A DNA stretch of 64,000 nucleotides from Pyropia haitanensis. Its lineage: Eukaryota > Rhodophyta > Bangiophyceae > Bangiales > Bangiaceae. The notes under the pieces were generated by a model. The model did no database searches, had not been told where the DNA came from, and was given only the letters and a program-made list of their open reading frames with translations. The stretch is taken from NCBI GenBank assembly GCA_008729055.1, contig SDUX01000006.1, forward strand, positions 1,311,501-1,375,500, in the 5' to 3' direction. Made by a program: the position numbers and the translations under genes. Below, in pieces: positions 43,201-56,753 of this stretch. Every line of letters begins with the position of its first letter. Within the stretch, counting starts at the first letter, position 1.

Positions 43201-46200
43201 CGCGGTCGGTGCCCCTCGGAGGACCGGCAGAGGGGGCCATCCACCCTCGCAAGCTAGGGAAGGGCGTATCGGGCGAGGCAGATGAGATGCCGCTGGACCT
43301 AGCTGGGTTTGCTGCCTATGGGGCAGACGCCGACAGGGACCATGACCAGGATGCTGTCCACAAGGACGACAGCGAGGACGGGTTTGGGGGACTGAGCATG
43401 GAGCACGTGGACGAGGAGATGGTGCCACTGCGGCGAGCTATTGCTGCACTGCCACGTGACACGTCGCATCGCATTCAGCGCCCCGGCCAGCTGGGAGAGT
43501 CTGCCGGTGGTGGCGACCGCGGCGGCGGCGGTGACGGCGGCGCTGGCAGTAGCGCCCACCAGGAGGCGGACAGTGGGCCTGTGGATAGCAGCAGTGACAC
43601 TGGGGGGTCTACCTCTACGCCTGGTCCGGTGATTGTGACGGAGGTGACTGTGGCCCCCGGTGCTGTGGCGGCCGCGACGGCGCCGGGTCCGGTGCCACTG
43701 TCGCTCGCACCCTCCTTGGATCCACTTGCGATGGAGCCAGGACGAGCCGCCTCTCAGCCGCCGCAGCTACCGGTGCTGCGGCCATCTGCTGATTCCACCA
43801 ATGGTAGCGGCAGTGTCATGGACAGGGACGAGCTTCAGCGGCTGCGGCAGGAACGCTGGCAAGGCCCATCCCGGTGGAACCGTGGCGCCGCGGCAAGCAG
43901 CTCGGCCTTGGGCAGCGCTGGCAAGGTAGCCTCGGGCGCTGCACCTGTCATTGAGCGTCTTGACAGTCCTGCGCCTGTGGCTAGTAGGCTTGCATTGGCG
44001 ACTGACGCATGGACCAGCAGCCGTGACACGCTAGGTCGCCCGGGCAGCAGCATCGACGTTGCGCCGACCCCGGTGGGTGACGACGACGGTAGCGGGCAGG
44101 ACAGGGCGAACGCGCAGCTGCGAGCTGGCCGTCGTCGGTCGACCAACTCTTCTGTGTCGGTCGGCTCGGGGTGGCCGCGGGCGGCCGCGGGCGGCCGTCC
44201 ACAGGGGTCGTCCAAGGCAGCCATGTCGGCGGCGGCGTTTGCCGCAGCTGGCGGACGCAGCCTCATCTTGTACGGTGCGCGGCCGCTGCCGGTGCGGCTG
44301 CGCTCCCACATCGTGGTATGCCTGCTGGGTACAGTCGCGGTAGGCAATTTGCGCGTCTTTCTGGAGCGTATTTGGCAGCCCCGAGACGGTGATCGAGCAC
44401 CCCGCACGCCCGTTGTAGCGGTCAGCGCCGCGTTTACTGCCGCTGACGAGGTCCTCCTTAGCAAGTATGACAAGTCTCCGCTGTTTCTTGTGCGTGGCAA
44501 CTCAATGGCCATCCCGACGCTGCGGCGTGCGCAGTACGGGTCTGCCAAGGCCATACTCATCTTGGCGTGCGAGGCGCGACCCCACCAGCACGCGTCGGAC
44601 AGCCGCGCACTCTTCACCGTCATGACGCTGGACCACCTTTTGACAAGCAACAGCTCTGTGTTTGTGTGCTGCATGCTCGATGCAGAGGCGTCCATGGCGC
44701 TGTTGCGAGCGCCGGCCAACCCTCGACGGCAGGGCACGACGCTGGGTGAACACACCGAGCCGGCCATGACCACCCGCACGCCGGCCATGTTTTCTTACGC
44801 GCGCATGCAATCGGGCATGCCGTCTCCGGCAGCTTCATTTGTGGGCAGCCTGCCCCGCACGTATAGCGGGCTGGGGTACGGCACCGCCTCTGTGCCGGGC
44901 GTGTCCTCGTCGGTGATGTCGCCCGGGCCGCACAGCGCCGGCGGCGGCGGCGGCTATGCGTACGCCTCTCGCACGCCCATGGCCAGTGGGCGCGACGACA
45001 GCGACGCGTATCGGCACCTTGCGGGGGGGCTGTCGTCGGCCAGCCTCTTCAATAGCGCCCTCTACGGTGGGGCGTCTTCCACTTGGGGCGGCTCCCAGCG
45101 CAACCTCCGCTTTGACGGCGCGGGCATGCCAGTAGGTAGCGGCATTGGCGTCGGGACCTACGCGGGGGCGTCGGGTGCGCTCGGCGCGGACACCTTCACT
45201 GTGTCTGCGCACGCCGAGACGCGGATGCGCCAGCGCTACGCGTCGGGCGAGGTGCTGCTGTCGTCTGCGCTGCTCGCGCTGGCGGTGCGGGAGGCAGAGA
45301 CGCCTGGCCTCATGGCCGCCGTCCGGACGGTGTTTGGGGTGGGACTGGGAACGCGCGCCCGCTCCACTCGCTGCTGGATCCGCGCCCTCCCGGTGCCGCG
45401 GTCGTGGCTGTACCCGGGGGTGGACTCGGATTGGGGAGGCACTGACGACGACAGCAGCCGTGGCGGCGACGGCGGCGGCTCCTCTCCGCGCGTCTACCGG
45501 GACCTATTTGACGCGCTGCTGCCGCTGGGTGCGCTGCCACTGGGGCTCTACCGCGCGGGCGATGCGGTCTTTCGGATGCGGGTCACCTACGACAGGCCGA
45601 TTGGGTCAGTCGGGGAGCGGAGCAGCACCAGCAGCCAGCGTGGCAGCAGTGTTGATTGGACGCCCGTGTCGACCGCCACCCACAGCCGCCGGGGCAGTGC
45701 GTCGACGCTGTCGCCGGGGCTGAACGGCGGGTCGAGTGGGGACTCTGGCAGCAGCGAGGCAGACCCGGTGCTGTCGTCCACCGACGAACGGGGCTTCCGC
45801 CGTCTGGGCCGTAGTGGCGGCTCGGGGGGCGGGGTTCGGTCGGGGCGCCGTGGCACGGCCGGCGCCTGGTCGATTGACCACCATTTGGAGGTGATGGAGG
45901 CGCAGCTGGAGCGCGAGGGCGGGCTTGGCCTCGGCGGCCACGGGTATGGCAGTGGCCCTGGGGGTGGTGGCCGCGCCGGATCGAGGGACAACCTGTCAGC
46001 GGACGATGAGCTGCCGCCATTCGGCTATGATGACTATGACGACGAGGAGGAGCTCGGGGACGAGGTGGCGGACGGCGACGTCGACGGCGGCGGCAGCCGC
46101 GCGCCGCGCTCGTACGTGTGCCCGACCAACGGTAATGTTATCCACTACGAGGAGGTGCCCAGCCCGCGGGACAACCGCCTGCCGTACGTGTACACAAACC

Positions 46201-46283
46201 CGGAACCGTTCACGCTGCTGTCCCCGCTGGACGCGGTGTACGTGCTGGTACATCCGCAAACGCACATCCCGGACAGGTGGTAG
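40220..46283 (+). CDS. Slo/BK-type potassium channel with tandem RCK domains (two exons, one frame break)
   Basis: Plasma-membrane potassium channel gated through a cytosolic RCK ring. Exons are 40220-41201 and 41489-46283. The first hydrophobic segment (TALAAAAAGLWLVLCTWATV) may correspond to S0. The frame then changes at G runs near 40360-40407. S1-S6 follow, with the filter TITTVGYGDFVP split by the intron after the codon's second base. RCK1 begins RHVILCGHIKWEFFVQF and RCK2 LRSHIVVCLLGTVAVGN. Slo-specific features near the end are ALPLGLYRAGD and YVYTNPEPFTLLSPLDAVYVLV. The product is about 1,920 residues, far above the 1,100-1,200 of animal Slo1, because of Ser/Gly-rich inserts between the RCK domains and before the last strand. 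S4 has few basic residues. No calcium-bowl acidic run is found at the usual place, but an acidic cluster (DDYDDEEELGDE) lies near 46029-46064. Confidence 0.9.
41202..41488 (+). other. Intron of the Slo-type channel gene
   Basis: GTAGGT donor and CACACGCAG acceptor, 287 bases, T-rich in its 3' half. Splicing restores TVGYGD exactly, which confirms both borders. Confidence 0.95.
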
Positions 46284-46947
46284 GGACGGAGCGGAACGTT
46301 GGTGGGCGGTATGCTGGCGGATGGGCGGCGTTTTTGGGGTGCTGCTGCTGCGGTGGGCTGCAGCGCCGCAGGCCGTGTCGTTGCGGGACCTCCCGTCTGC
46401 GCTATGGACGACGGGCCTGCTCGGAACGCGGCTGCGCGTCCACGATGTATGTATGGGTATCTTGTTGCGTCCTTGGTGCATTCGTTTTTCGCTTCTCTTT
46501 TCATGCCAGCGGACCGACGTGACCGCAGCGTCGAACTCGAGATGTTAAGTGGGCACGCTAGGGTGGGCACTGTCGGTGGCTGCCGTCCGCTCGACCACAG
46601 CAGCAAACACATACGACCAAGAGGGAAATTCAAGCGAAGCAACACCCACCGCAGCGTGAGCTCCGCTTCCCCGCATGATGCGCCCCTCCACGCGGCGCTA
46701 ATGTGCGTGTATACCACACGGCGCGAATGCACCACGCAGCGTGGTATCTGCGCCTGCTCCCATCCCTGCCTCGAATCCCAAGCTGCCCTCCCCCCCCCCC
46801 CCGGTTCCGCACCCAGCGGGTGGGTAGCTGCGCAGACAGCTACGCGCCCGCTAGGTTCGGCCCGCGCGTCTCCCCTTGCCTCCATCGGTCCATACTGCAC
46901 CGCCTCGTCGCACGCGTCCCTTCCTCGCGCCTCCCCCCCCCGCCCCC
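46284..46947. other. Convergent 3' region between the channel and MetAP2
   Basis: Moderately GC-rich sequence ending in C runs at 46793-46802 and 46932-46948. No gene or clear polyadenylation signal is seen. Confidence 0.5.
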
Positions 46948-49680
<2,733 letters not shown>

Positions 49681-50900
49681 ATGGCGGGCGGGGAGCGCCG
49701 GCTGTCGGCGCGCCTGGCAGCCAAGCGGCGGCCGTCACCGTCGCCGCCACCGTCGCCGTCGCCGCCATCGTCGCCGTCGCGGTCGCGGTCGCCGGCCGGT
49801 CGCGGGCGGGGGGCGTCGGCGCCCAAGCGGGCGCGCCTATCTCACGGCGGGGGGAGGGGAGCAGCGGCGGGGGCGGCCGACGGCGTGGCCGCGGTGGGGG
49901 GGGCCGCCGTCGTGGCCGCGGCTGCTGGTGCCGCGGCGTCACCGCCGACGGGGATGGCCGCCGCCGCGGCCGCCGCGGCGGCCATGACGGTCGCCCCAGT
50001 CGGCGGCGGTGGCGGTGGTGGCGGCGGCGGCGCGGGGTCGGCGTCCGCGTCGGGGGGGGGTGGGGGTGGGGGCGGTGGAGGTGGGGGCGGACGAGCGCCC
50101 GCGGCGGTCCCCTCCGCGGCAGAGGTGGTGACCCCATCGCCGGGGGAGGTGCGCCGGGGGGGGCGGCCCCGCCGGTCGGTGGGGGCGGCCGCCGCCGCGG
50201 GCGGCGACGGCCGCACGCCCGCGCGGACGCGCGGGGGTGCGGCCGACGCTGGGGGGGGGGACGCGGCGGCTGCCGGCGGCGCTGTAGCGGCGGGCGGTAC
50301 GGCCATCGCGGCGCGCGGACGGGCGGTGCCGACGGCCACGACGCCGGCGGCGGCGGCGGCGACGGCGGCGGTAGCAGCAGCAGCAGCAGCCGCAGCAGAG
50401 CACGCCGCCGCGTCGGCAGCGGCGCGCGCCACCCGCCCGACGGCGCGCCGCCGGTCGGTGCCGCCGCCGGCGGCGGCCGCCACCCGCCCGACGACGCGCC
50501 GCCGGTCGGCACCGCCGGCGGCGCCCGCCGCCGCGGCCGCCGCGTCGCCGCCCGCACCGGCGGGCGGGGCGGGCGCCGCGGCGGGCGCCGCTGCGGCGGG
50601 CCCCGCGGCGCCGTCGCCGGCGCGCGCGACCCGCGCGGCGACGCGCAGCCGGTCGGCGGCGGCGTCGCCGGCAGCGGCGGCGGCGGCCGGCGCCGCCCGC
50701 CCGGCGACGCGTGGCCGGTCGGCGGCGGCGGCGGCGGCAGCGGCGGCGGCGGGGGCGGCGGCTGCCGCGTCGCCGGCCGGTCGCGGCGGTGGCGGTGTGG
50801 GTGCCGACGGGGGTGCAGCGTGTGCCGGTGGTGGCGGCGTGGCCACGCCGCCGGCGGCTGGCGTCACGCGTCGCGCGACGCGTGGCAGGGCGGCGGCGGC

Positions 50901-50937
<37 letters not shown>

Positions 50938-51346
50938 TCGCCACCGCCACCGCTGCCGCCCGCGACGCCCGCGACGCCCGCGACGCCCGCGACGCCCGCG
51001 ACGCCCGCGACGCCCGCGACGCCCGCAACACCCGCAACACCCGCGACGCCCGCGGGCGGCGGCACGGCCGCCAGCCGGCCGACGCGTGGGCGTGGGCGGT
51101 CACGCACGCCCGGCACCGCGGCGGCGACAGGCGCGCCGCCGCGGCCGCCGCCGCGGCAGCCGCCGCCGCCGCCGCCGCCGCCGCTACCCCCACCCGGCGG
51201 TCGCCCCGCGCAGCGGCCGTCGGCGTCGGCGTCGACGGCCGCCGCGGCGGCGGCGGCGGCGACGACGGTGGCGGCGGCAGGCGAGGGCGCCGCCGCCACC
51301 GACATCCGCGTCGGGCCGCTGCCGCGCTCGGCGGTCACGGCGCCGA

Positions 51347-51377
<31 letters not shown>

Positions 51378-54164
51378 CGGCGCGCCGGCCGGCGGCCGCC
51401 CCGTCGACTCGGACGACGAGTCGCGGGAGCCCAACAGCGCGGGCGTGCTGCTCCCGCGCCTGCCCGATGACGTGTGGCGGCTGGTCCTCGACAAGATGAC
51501 CGTCCTCGATGCGCTCCGCGTCGTGCGGACGTGCCGCCGCTTCCGCCGCCTGCTCGGGCGGGAGGTGTACGCGTGGATTTTCCGGGAGGTGGTCGCCGCG
51601 GACCGCGTGGCGGGCTCGACCGGCTACCGTGCGTTTGGCATCCAGGTGAGTGCGGCGGCGGCGGAGCTGGAAGGCCGCCACCTCGTCGCGGTCGTCCGCG
51701 GCGCGGCGCACGCGGGCAAGTCGCTGGGCAACTTTAACGTCCCCGCCGAGATGCGCGCCATCCTCTCCCGCGAGGCGCTGCCGCTCACGTGGCCCAAGGT
51801 GCGGATGGTGTCCCGCTCGTTGGCCAAGAAGCACTTTAAGGTGCCGTCCGACTCGCCCGCGTGGAACACCATCTCCCCGTCGCGGTCCTACTACAACTCT
51901 GCGGGCCACTTGGGCAGCTCCTTCCGCACCTACTACTCGCTGCAGAGCGTCTTCAAGGCGTCGTTTGTGGCCAACCGCTCCCTCGGGCCCGTCGCGGCGC
52001 TGTACGCTAAGCGGTCGCTCGTGGCGGCGCGCAAGGCCAGCCGGGTGGCGGCCAACGCGGCGGCCTTTCGTGCGCTCCTCGCCGCGCACGGCACGTCGAT
52101 GGACCAGGTGGCCTATGCGATCCCGTTGCTCCCGTCGTTTACGCGGTACATGCAAGGGGTGGCGTCGGTGCAGCAGGCGATGCTCAAACAGACCCTCAAA
52201 GCGCTGCTGCTGCTGCACACGGCGCTCGACCCGGTCGCCCTCGAGGCACTCCGCACCGACCCGGTCGCGCGCGCCGAGTGCGAGCCCCTCTTCCAGGCGC
52301 TGATGAGTGACAGCGCGCCGGCCGTGGAGGCTGAGCCCGCAGTGGCGCGGGCGGCGGTCGCCTCGATTGCGACCGCCGCCAAGGCCACCCTCTGGCGCTA
52401 CTTTGGGCCCCAGTGCGAGGAGTGCCTCCGTGCGGCCGCGACGCGCGGGTCGGCCGACGCGGCGGACGTGGAGGAGCGCCGGGAGGAGGGGTGTGAGATT
52501 GGCCGCGGCTTCTCCGCCGCCGACACGGTGCACAATAGCGGCGGCGGCCGCCGCGGGGGGCACCGCTTCTTTGACGACCGCGACCTGGCGGGCCACATGG
52601 ACGTGGAGCACCGGCGGCCGGAGCGGGCGGCGCGCAACGTGGCGGCGCTCGCGGCCGAGACGGCCAAGCGGCAGCTCGGGCGGGACGGCCTTGGGCTGGT
52701 GGCGGGCCTCAACCACGCGTTTGTCGAGTTTGTGGAGGGCTCCCCCGCGGGCCCGACGCTCGCCACCGTCGTCGAGTCGCTGGACCGGCTCGTGGAGCTC
52801 CGCACGCTCCTCGGCAAGGACGCGGAGAAGCAGGTGGTCGCCATCTGGCGTGACTGCATCGTCCGCACGACGGTCGTCGCCACCGTCCGCGGGTGCATCC
52901 TGCCGGGGCCGACGCGGACGACGCCGCTCGCCGCCGCGCGGGAGCTGCTGCGCTCGTGCCGCAAGCTGGCGCGCTACGGGGGGGGGGCCGACCACACCGC
53001 GGGGCCGTTTGTCGACTCGTTCCATTGCTACGTGTGCAGCGTGTTCTGGTCGTCGGCGGCGCAGTGCCGGCGGCACGTGCTGCACGAGCACAGCGAGGAG
53101 GCGGCGCGCGCGCTGCTGCCGGCTCCCCAGTTCTTTTGCTCCCAGTGCCCGCCCGGGGGCGGTGCCGCCGGTGGCGCCGGTGGTGGCGCCGGTGGGGGGG
53201 GTGGAGCCGGCGGCGGCGGCGGCGGCGGTAGTGGCGGTGATCGCGGCGACAGCGGCGGCGCTGCCGGGGGGGGCTCGAGGAGCCCAACGCGTTTGAGTCG
53301 GTGCGCGACCTGAACCTCCACTACCTAGCCGTCCACCGCACGTGTGGGGAGGTGGGGCTGGACGCCACCGACGACTGCCTCGATGCGCTGCTGCGGCGGA
53401 GAGAAGCGCAGCTGGACGCTACCGGCACTCCCCCTCCGGCGGGGGGTACCGTCGGGGAGCTGGGAGCCGAGCCGGTGGCAGCCGTACCTTCCCCCCAACC
53501 CCCGCAATCCGCCGACGCGGAGGACGACGCAGGCACCCCCCCCCCCCCCGTGTCGGCGCTGCTGGCGGAGTGCCCCAGCCGGCTGGGCCTCCCTCCCCCC
53601 CCCCTGCGCCTGCGCCCGTCGGTGCGCGCGTTTTGCTCGCTCTGCCCCGACCTCGGCTTTTACGGCGTCGAGGAGTTTTACCGCCACCACTCGCGCGTGC
53701 ACGGCGGCCTCCAGTCGCGGGGCACGTGCCTCCTCGCGCCGCCGCCGACGCCCCGCGCGTTTTGCCCGCCGCCCGCCGACGCGGATGCTGACGTCGACGC
53801 GCTGCGGCGCGGCCGCGGCGGCGCCGCGGGTGCGGCCACCGCCGCCGCGGCGGCAGCGGCCGCTGCTGCCGCCGCCACGGCGGCATCTACTCCCGCCACC
53901 GCCGCCGCCGCTGCCGCGGCGGCGGCCACCGCGACCGCCGCGGCGGCGGCGGCGGCGGCCGTCCACGACGCGTCGGCGGCGCCGCTGCTGCCGTCGCCGC
54001 GGGGCTCCCCCGCGCACGACTGGCTCGACCCGTACATCGACCGCGACAGCGTCGAGGGCGACCCGTTTGGCTCGCAGGGGTGGATGTTTGACAGCCCCGC
54101 TTCGAGCTGGCAGCTCGGCAGCTCGGGGTCGTCGTCGCCAGTACCGCCGGGGGCGATGTGGTAG
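49681..54164 (+). CDS. F-box protein with C-terminal C2H2-type zinc fingers (one frame break)
   Basis: Probable substrate receptor of an SCF ubiquitin ligase. The N-terminal 580 residues are disordered: Ser-Pro/Arg-rich, then Ala-rich with repeated (T/A)R(R/S)RS clusters and a Thr-Pro-Ala repeat. The F-box lies at residues about 594-635 (LPDDVWRLVLDKMTVLDALRV, then CRRFRRLLG). The following 400 residues have no family I recognise, though they look folded and include YYNSAGHLGSSFRTYYSLQ. Cys/His pairs occur at CEECLRAA, at FHCYVC...HVLHEH (53025-53090), at FFCSQCPP...LHYLAVH, and at FCSLCPDLGF...HHSRVH (53630-53700). The last two are read in a second frame after the 8-G run at 53266-53273. It ends WQLGSSGSSSPVPPGAMW at 54164. 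The ATG at 49681 is chosen by context (GCCATGGCGGGC); the upstream frame is open but unconserved. Confidence 0.75.
50960..51055 (+). repeat. 9-base tandem repeat (about 10 units) coding for Thr-Pro-Ala in the F-box protein
   Basis: Units of CCCGCGACG. Two units carry the synonymous AAC-type change CCCGCAACA. All keep the Thr-Pro-Ala reading, so the repeat is maintained at the protein level or is recent. Confidence 0.9.
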
Positions 54165-55223
54165 CGGGCGGGTTGGGGTGGTGGGAGGTGGAAGGGGGGG
54201 GGGGGGGGGTGTTTGGGGGGGGGGGCGGGGGGGCGTGCTTCGTTTAATCTATACCGCTTTCATTCGGGCTGCAGCCGGCACTCCCGCTGTACCCGTCGTT
54301 GGCGCCTGGCGTGGGGGGAGGCGTCTGTGAGAGGTGTGCCCGCGGCCAACACCCGTCAACGGGGGCTGCGCGTGGGTCCCCCCACCCCCCCCTCCCCCCC
54401 TCCCCCCACCCTCCCCCCCCGCCACCCCCCCCGCCACCCCCCTCCCCCCCTGCCCTCCCCGAGCCGCCGCCGCCGCCCGCCGCAGGTCAACCCTGCGGAC
54501 CCTGCACGTTCTTTCGCTCTGTGGGGAATGATCACCGAACTGTTCTTATCGTTTGCCCGAGAAACGCTTTAAACCCATCCGAACTGCGTTCGATCTCGGA
54601 AACCGGAAAACGGCGTTTTCGCCGAACGCCTCCGAGGGTCTGCCGGACGACGCAAGCCTGGACGGGGGGGAGGCTGCCGCGACTGCCATCCGTCGCGCTC
54701 TCACGCGCCGACCCAGGGTAGGCACCGCGCGAGCCCACTCGCGGTGGCCCCTCCACTTTGGACGTTGCGAGGGGGGGTGGTGCGCTGTTCTGCGCTCCCC
54801 GTGTGGGTTCATCATGCATCGCTGCGTGCACACGCGCACGGCAGGCGACGAGCCGCCGCCGCACTCCGCCCGCGTCGGTACGGTCCGCAGCGTGCTGACA
54901 AGGGGGTCGGCCGCCCCTGCACGTGCCGTGGAGCTGTCGCCGGGGGGCGTGGCGTCCAAAGGGTGCGCGCCCGCGCCTGTCGGCTGACGTTCCCGCTTCA
55001 CCCCCCCCCCCCTCCTCTCCCGCATCCACCGTTATCGCTGACGCTGACGCTGCGGCTGCCGCCGTCGCGGCCTCTGCCGCCGCCTGTCAACGGCCAGGAG
55101 CGGGGGCGGTCACGCGGGGCGGGCCCGTCGGGGTGGTGATCCATCCGCTCGGCCGCCCCCGTCTCCAGAGCAACGTCCCAGCGCTGCGCTAGCCGTGCAC
55201 ACCGCCACGGGCCAACCGCTGCC
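54165..55223. other. Intergenic region between the F-box gene and the AhpD-like gene
   Basis: The first 300 bases are G/C runs. Positions 54510-54650 are A/T-richer and hold a short hairpin CGGCGTTTTCGCCG at 54612-54625. The rest is the upstream region of the next gene. No gene is supported. Confidence 0.45.
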
Positions 55224-56753
55224 ATGGCCACGCCCGCTGCCTCTGCCGTCGAGATAGAGGCCGCTGCGGCCGCGGCAGGCACCCCCGCCGCCGCCCCCGA
55301 CGGCCAAGCCGCCGACAACGCCGGCCCGCCGACGCTGTGGGCGTGGCTGGCGCCGCACCGGGTCCCCCCCACAGCCGCCGCCTACGGCGAGTACCGTCCC
55401 TTCTTCGACCTCACCCGCCACATCCTCGGCGCGGAGCCCGTCGACCTGTACGGCGTGTTCCTTGTCGGCACCCCCGAGGTCATGGCCACCTACGTGGGCC
55501 TGCTCGGCCCGAGCCTGGGGCCCGCCCTCGCCGGCCTCGTCCCCGCCGTCGACGCGGGGCTTTCGCAGCTGACGCCCACCCTTCGGCGGGCGGCCATGGC
55601 CGCCGCCTCCGCGACAGCACGATGCGGCTACTGCACCGCGCACACGGTGGGGATGGGCTCGCTGCTGGGGGGGTCGTACCGGGGGGAGCGGGGGGGGGGA
55701 GCGTCGACCATCACCCTCTGCCCGCTGCGCCGCGATGGCGACGGCGGCGGCGGCGGCGGCGGTGGCAGCGGTGGCGGCGGCACCGCCGAGTCGGCGGTGG
55801 CTGCGTACGCCGCGGCCGCCGCCGCGTGGCCGCCGGCGCTGACGCCCGCGGTGACGGAGGCGGCTGCCGCGGCGCTGCGTGGCGACGAGGCCGCGGTCGG
55901 CGCGCTACGGTCGTGCGTGGCGTACACGGGCTTTCTCAACACGACCATGGCGCTGCTCGAGCCACCGCTCGAGAAGCCCCTCGTGCCGTGGGTGTCTGCG
56001 GTCGTTGCGGCCTCCCCCGACCTTGCCGGCCATCCCGTTGAGGCCAAGGCCGCTGCCGCAGCGGATGGGGCGCCCGCCCCAGCGGATCCAACGGCGCCGC
56101 CGGGACCGCGCGGCGTGTGGGCGATGGTCGTCACGCTGGCGCGGCTGCTGCCGTCACTCGCGCGCGTGCCCGCCGCCACCGAGCGCCTCGTGCTGGGCGG
56201 CATGCCCCGTGACGCGGCCGGCGTGACCGCCACCGTGCGCGCCGCCCTGGGCGGGCACCTGCCGCCGGTTCTGGCGGAGGGGGTGCTGCCTACGGCGGAA
56301 CTCCGCCGCGCCGTGGCCGCCGCGTACGTGGACCACTTTGGGCCGTGCCCATCTGCCGGGGACGGTGCTGCCGCCGGCGGCAGCGGCAGCGGCGGCAGCG
56401 GTGGTGGCGGCGGTGACGGCCGCCACCGTCGCCACTGGTCCCAAGCGCAGCGGGTGGGGCTGCTGGGCCGGTTCGCCGCCACCGCCGGCGACGCCGCGCT
56501 GGCCGCCGAGGCGGCCGCGCTCGCCGCCGCGCTGGGCCTCCCGACGGGCGCGGCCGCGCCACACGTGGCGGATGTGGCGGGCCGCGTCATGGACGCGGCC
56601 GCCGCACGGACGGCGGGCGGGCTCGACGCCGACGCGATGGCGGCGGTGGTGGCGTCGGGTTTGCCGCCGGCGGCGGTGGTCGAGGCGGTGGGGCTGGCGG
56701 GATTCGTTGGGTACCTCCAGCGCCTTTGGGTGGTGTTCTTGTGGGAAGCGTAG
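55224..56753 (+). CDS. AhpD/carboxymuconolactone decarboxylase-like protein
   Basis: Product of 509 residues from an ATG in good context (CTGCCATGG). Residues about 115-150 contain the AhpD-type active-site helix RRAAMAAASATARCGYCTAH, with Cys134, Cys137 and His140 as the redox pair and proton relay. The motif here is C-x2-C-x2-H, one residue shorter than the C-x2-C-x3-H of AhpD. The segment SCVAYTGFLNTTMALLE resembles the helix that follows in this fold. A second half (about 300-509) is also helical and Ala-rich, with RAALGGHLPPVLAEG and a YVDHFGP, but has no second Cys pair. The protein is about three times the usual 150-190 residues, so it may be a fused or duplicated form with one active half. 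Peroxidase activity is inferred only. It needs no frame correction. Confidence 0.65.
   Translation: MATPAASAVEIEAAAAAAGTPAAAPDGQAADNAGPPTLWAWLAPHRVPPTAAAYGEYRPFFDLTRHILGAEPVDLYGVFLVGTPEVMATYVGLLGPSLGPALAGLVPAVDAGLSQLTPTLRRAAMAAASATARCGYCTAHTVGMGSLLGGSYRGERGGGASTITLCPLRRDGDGGGGGGGGSGGGGTAESAVAAYAAAAAAWPPALTPAVTEAAAAALRGDEAAVGALRSCVAYTGFLNTTMALLEPPLEKPLVPWVSAVVAASPDLAGHPVEAKAAAAADGAPAPADPTAPPGPRGVWAMVVTLARLLPSLARVPAATERLVLGGMPRDAAGVTATVRAALGGHLPPVLAEGVLPTAELRRAVAAAYVDHFGPCPSAGDGAAAGGSGSGGSGGGGGDGRHRRHWSQAQRVGLLGRFAATAGDAALAAEAAALAAALGLPTGAAAPHVADVAGRVMDAAAARTAGGLDADAMAAVVASGLPPAAVVEAVGLAGFVGYLQRLWVVFLWEA

Noticed and set aside
53301..54164. Separate gene starting at 53301
   Set aside because: The first codon is GTG inside a reading that continues the finger region of the F-box protein across an 8-G run. 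It is treated as the C terminus of that protein.
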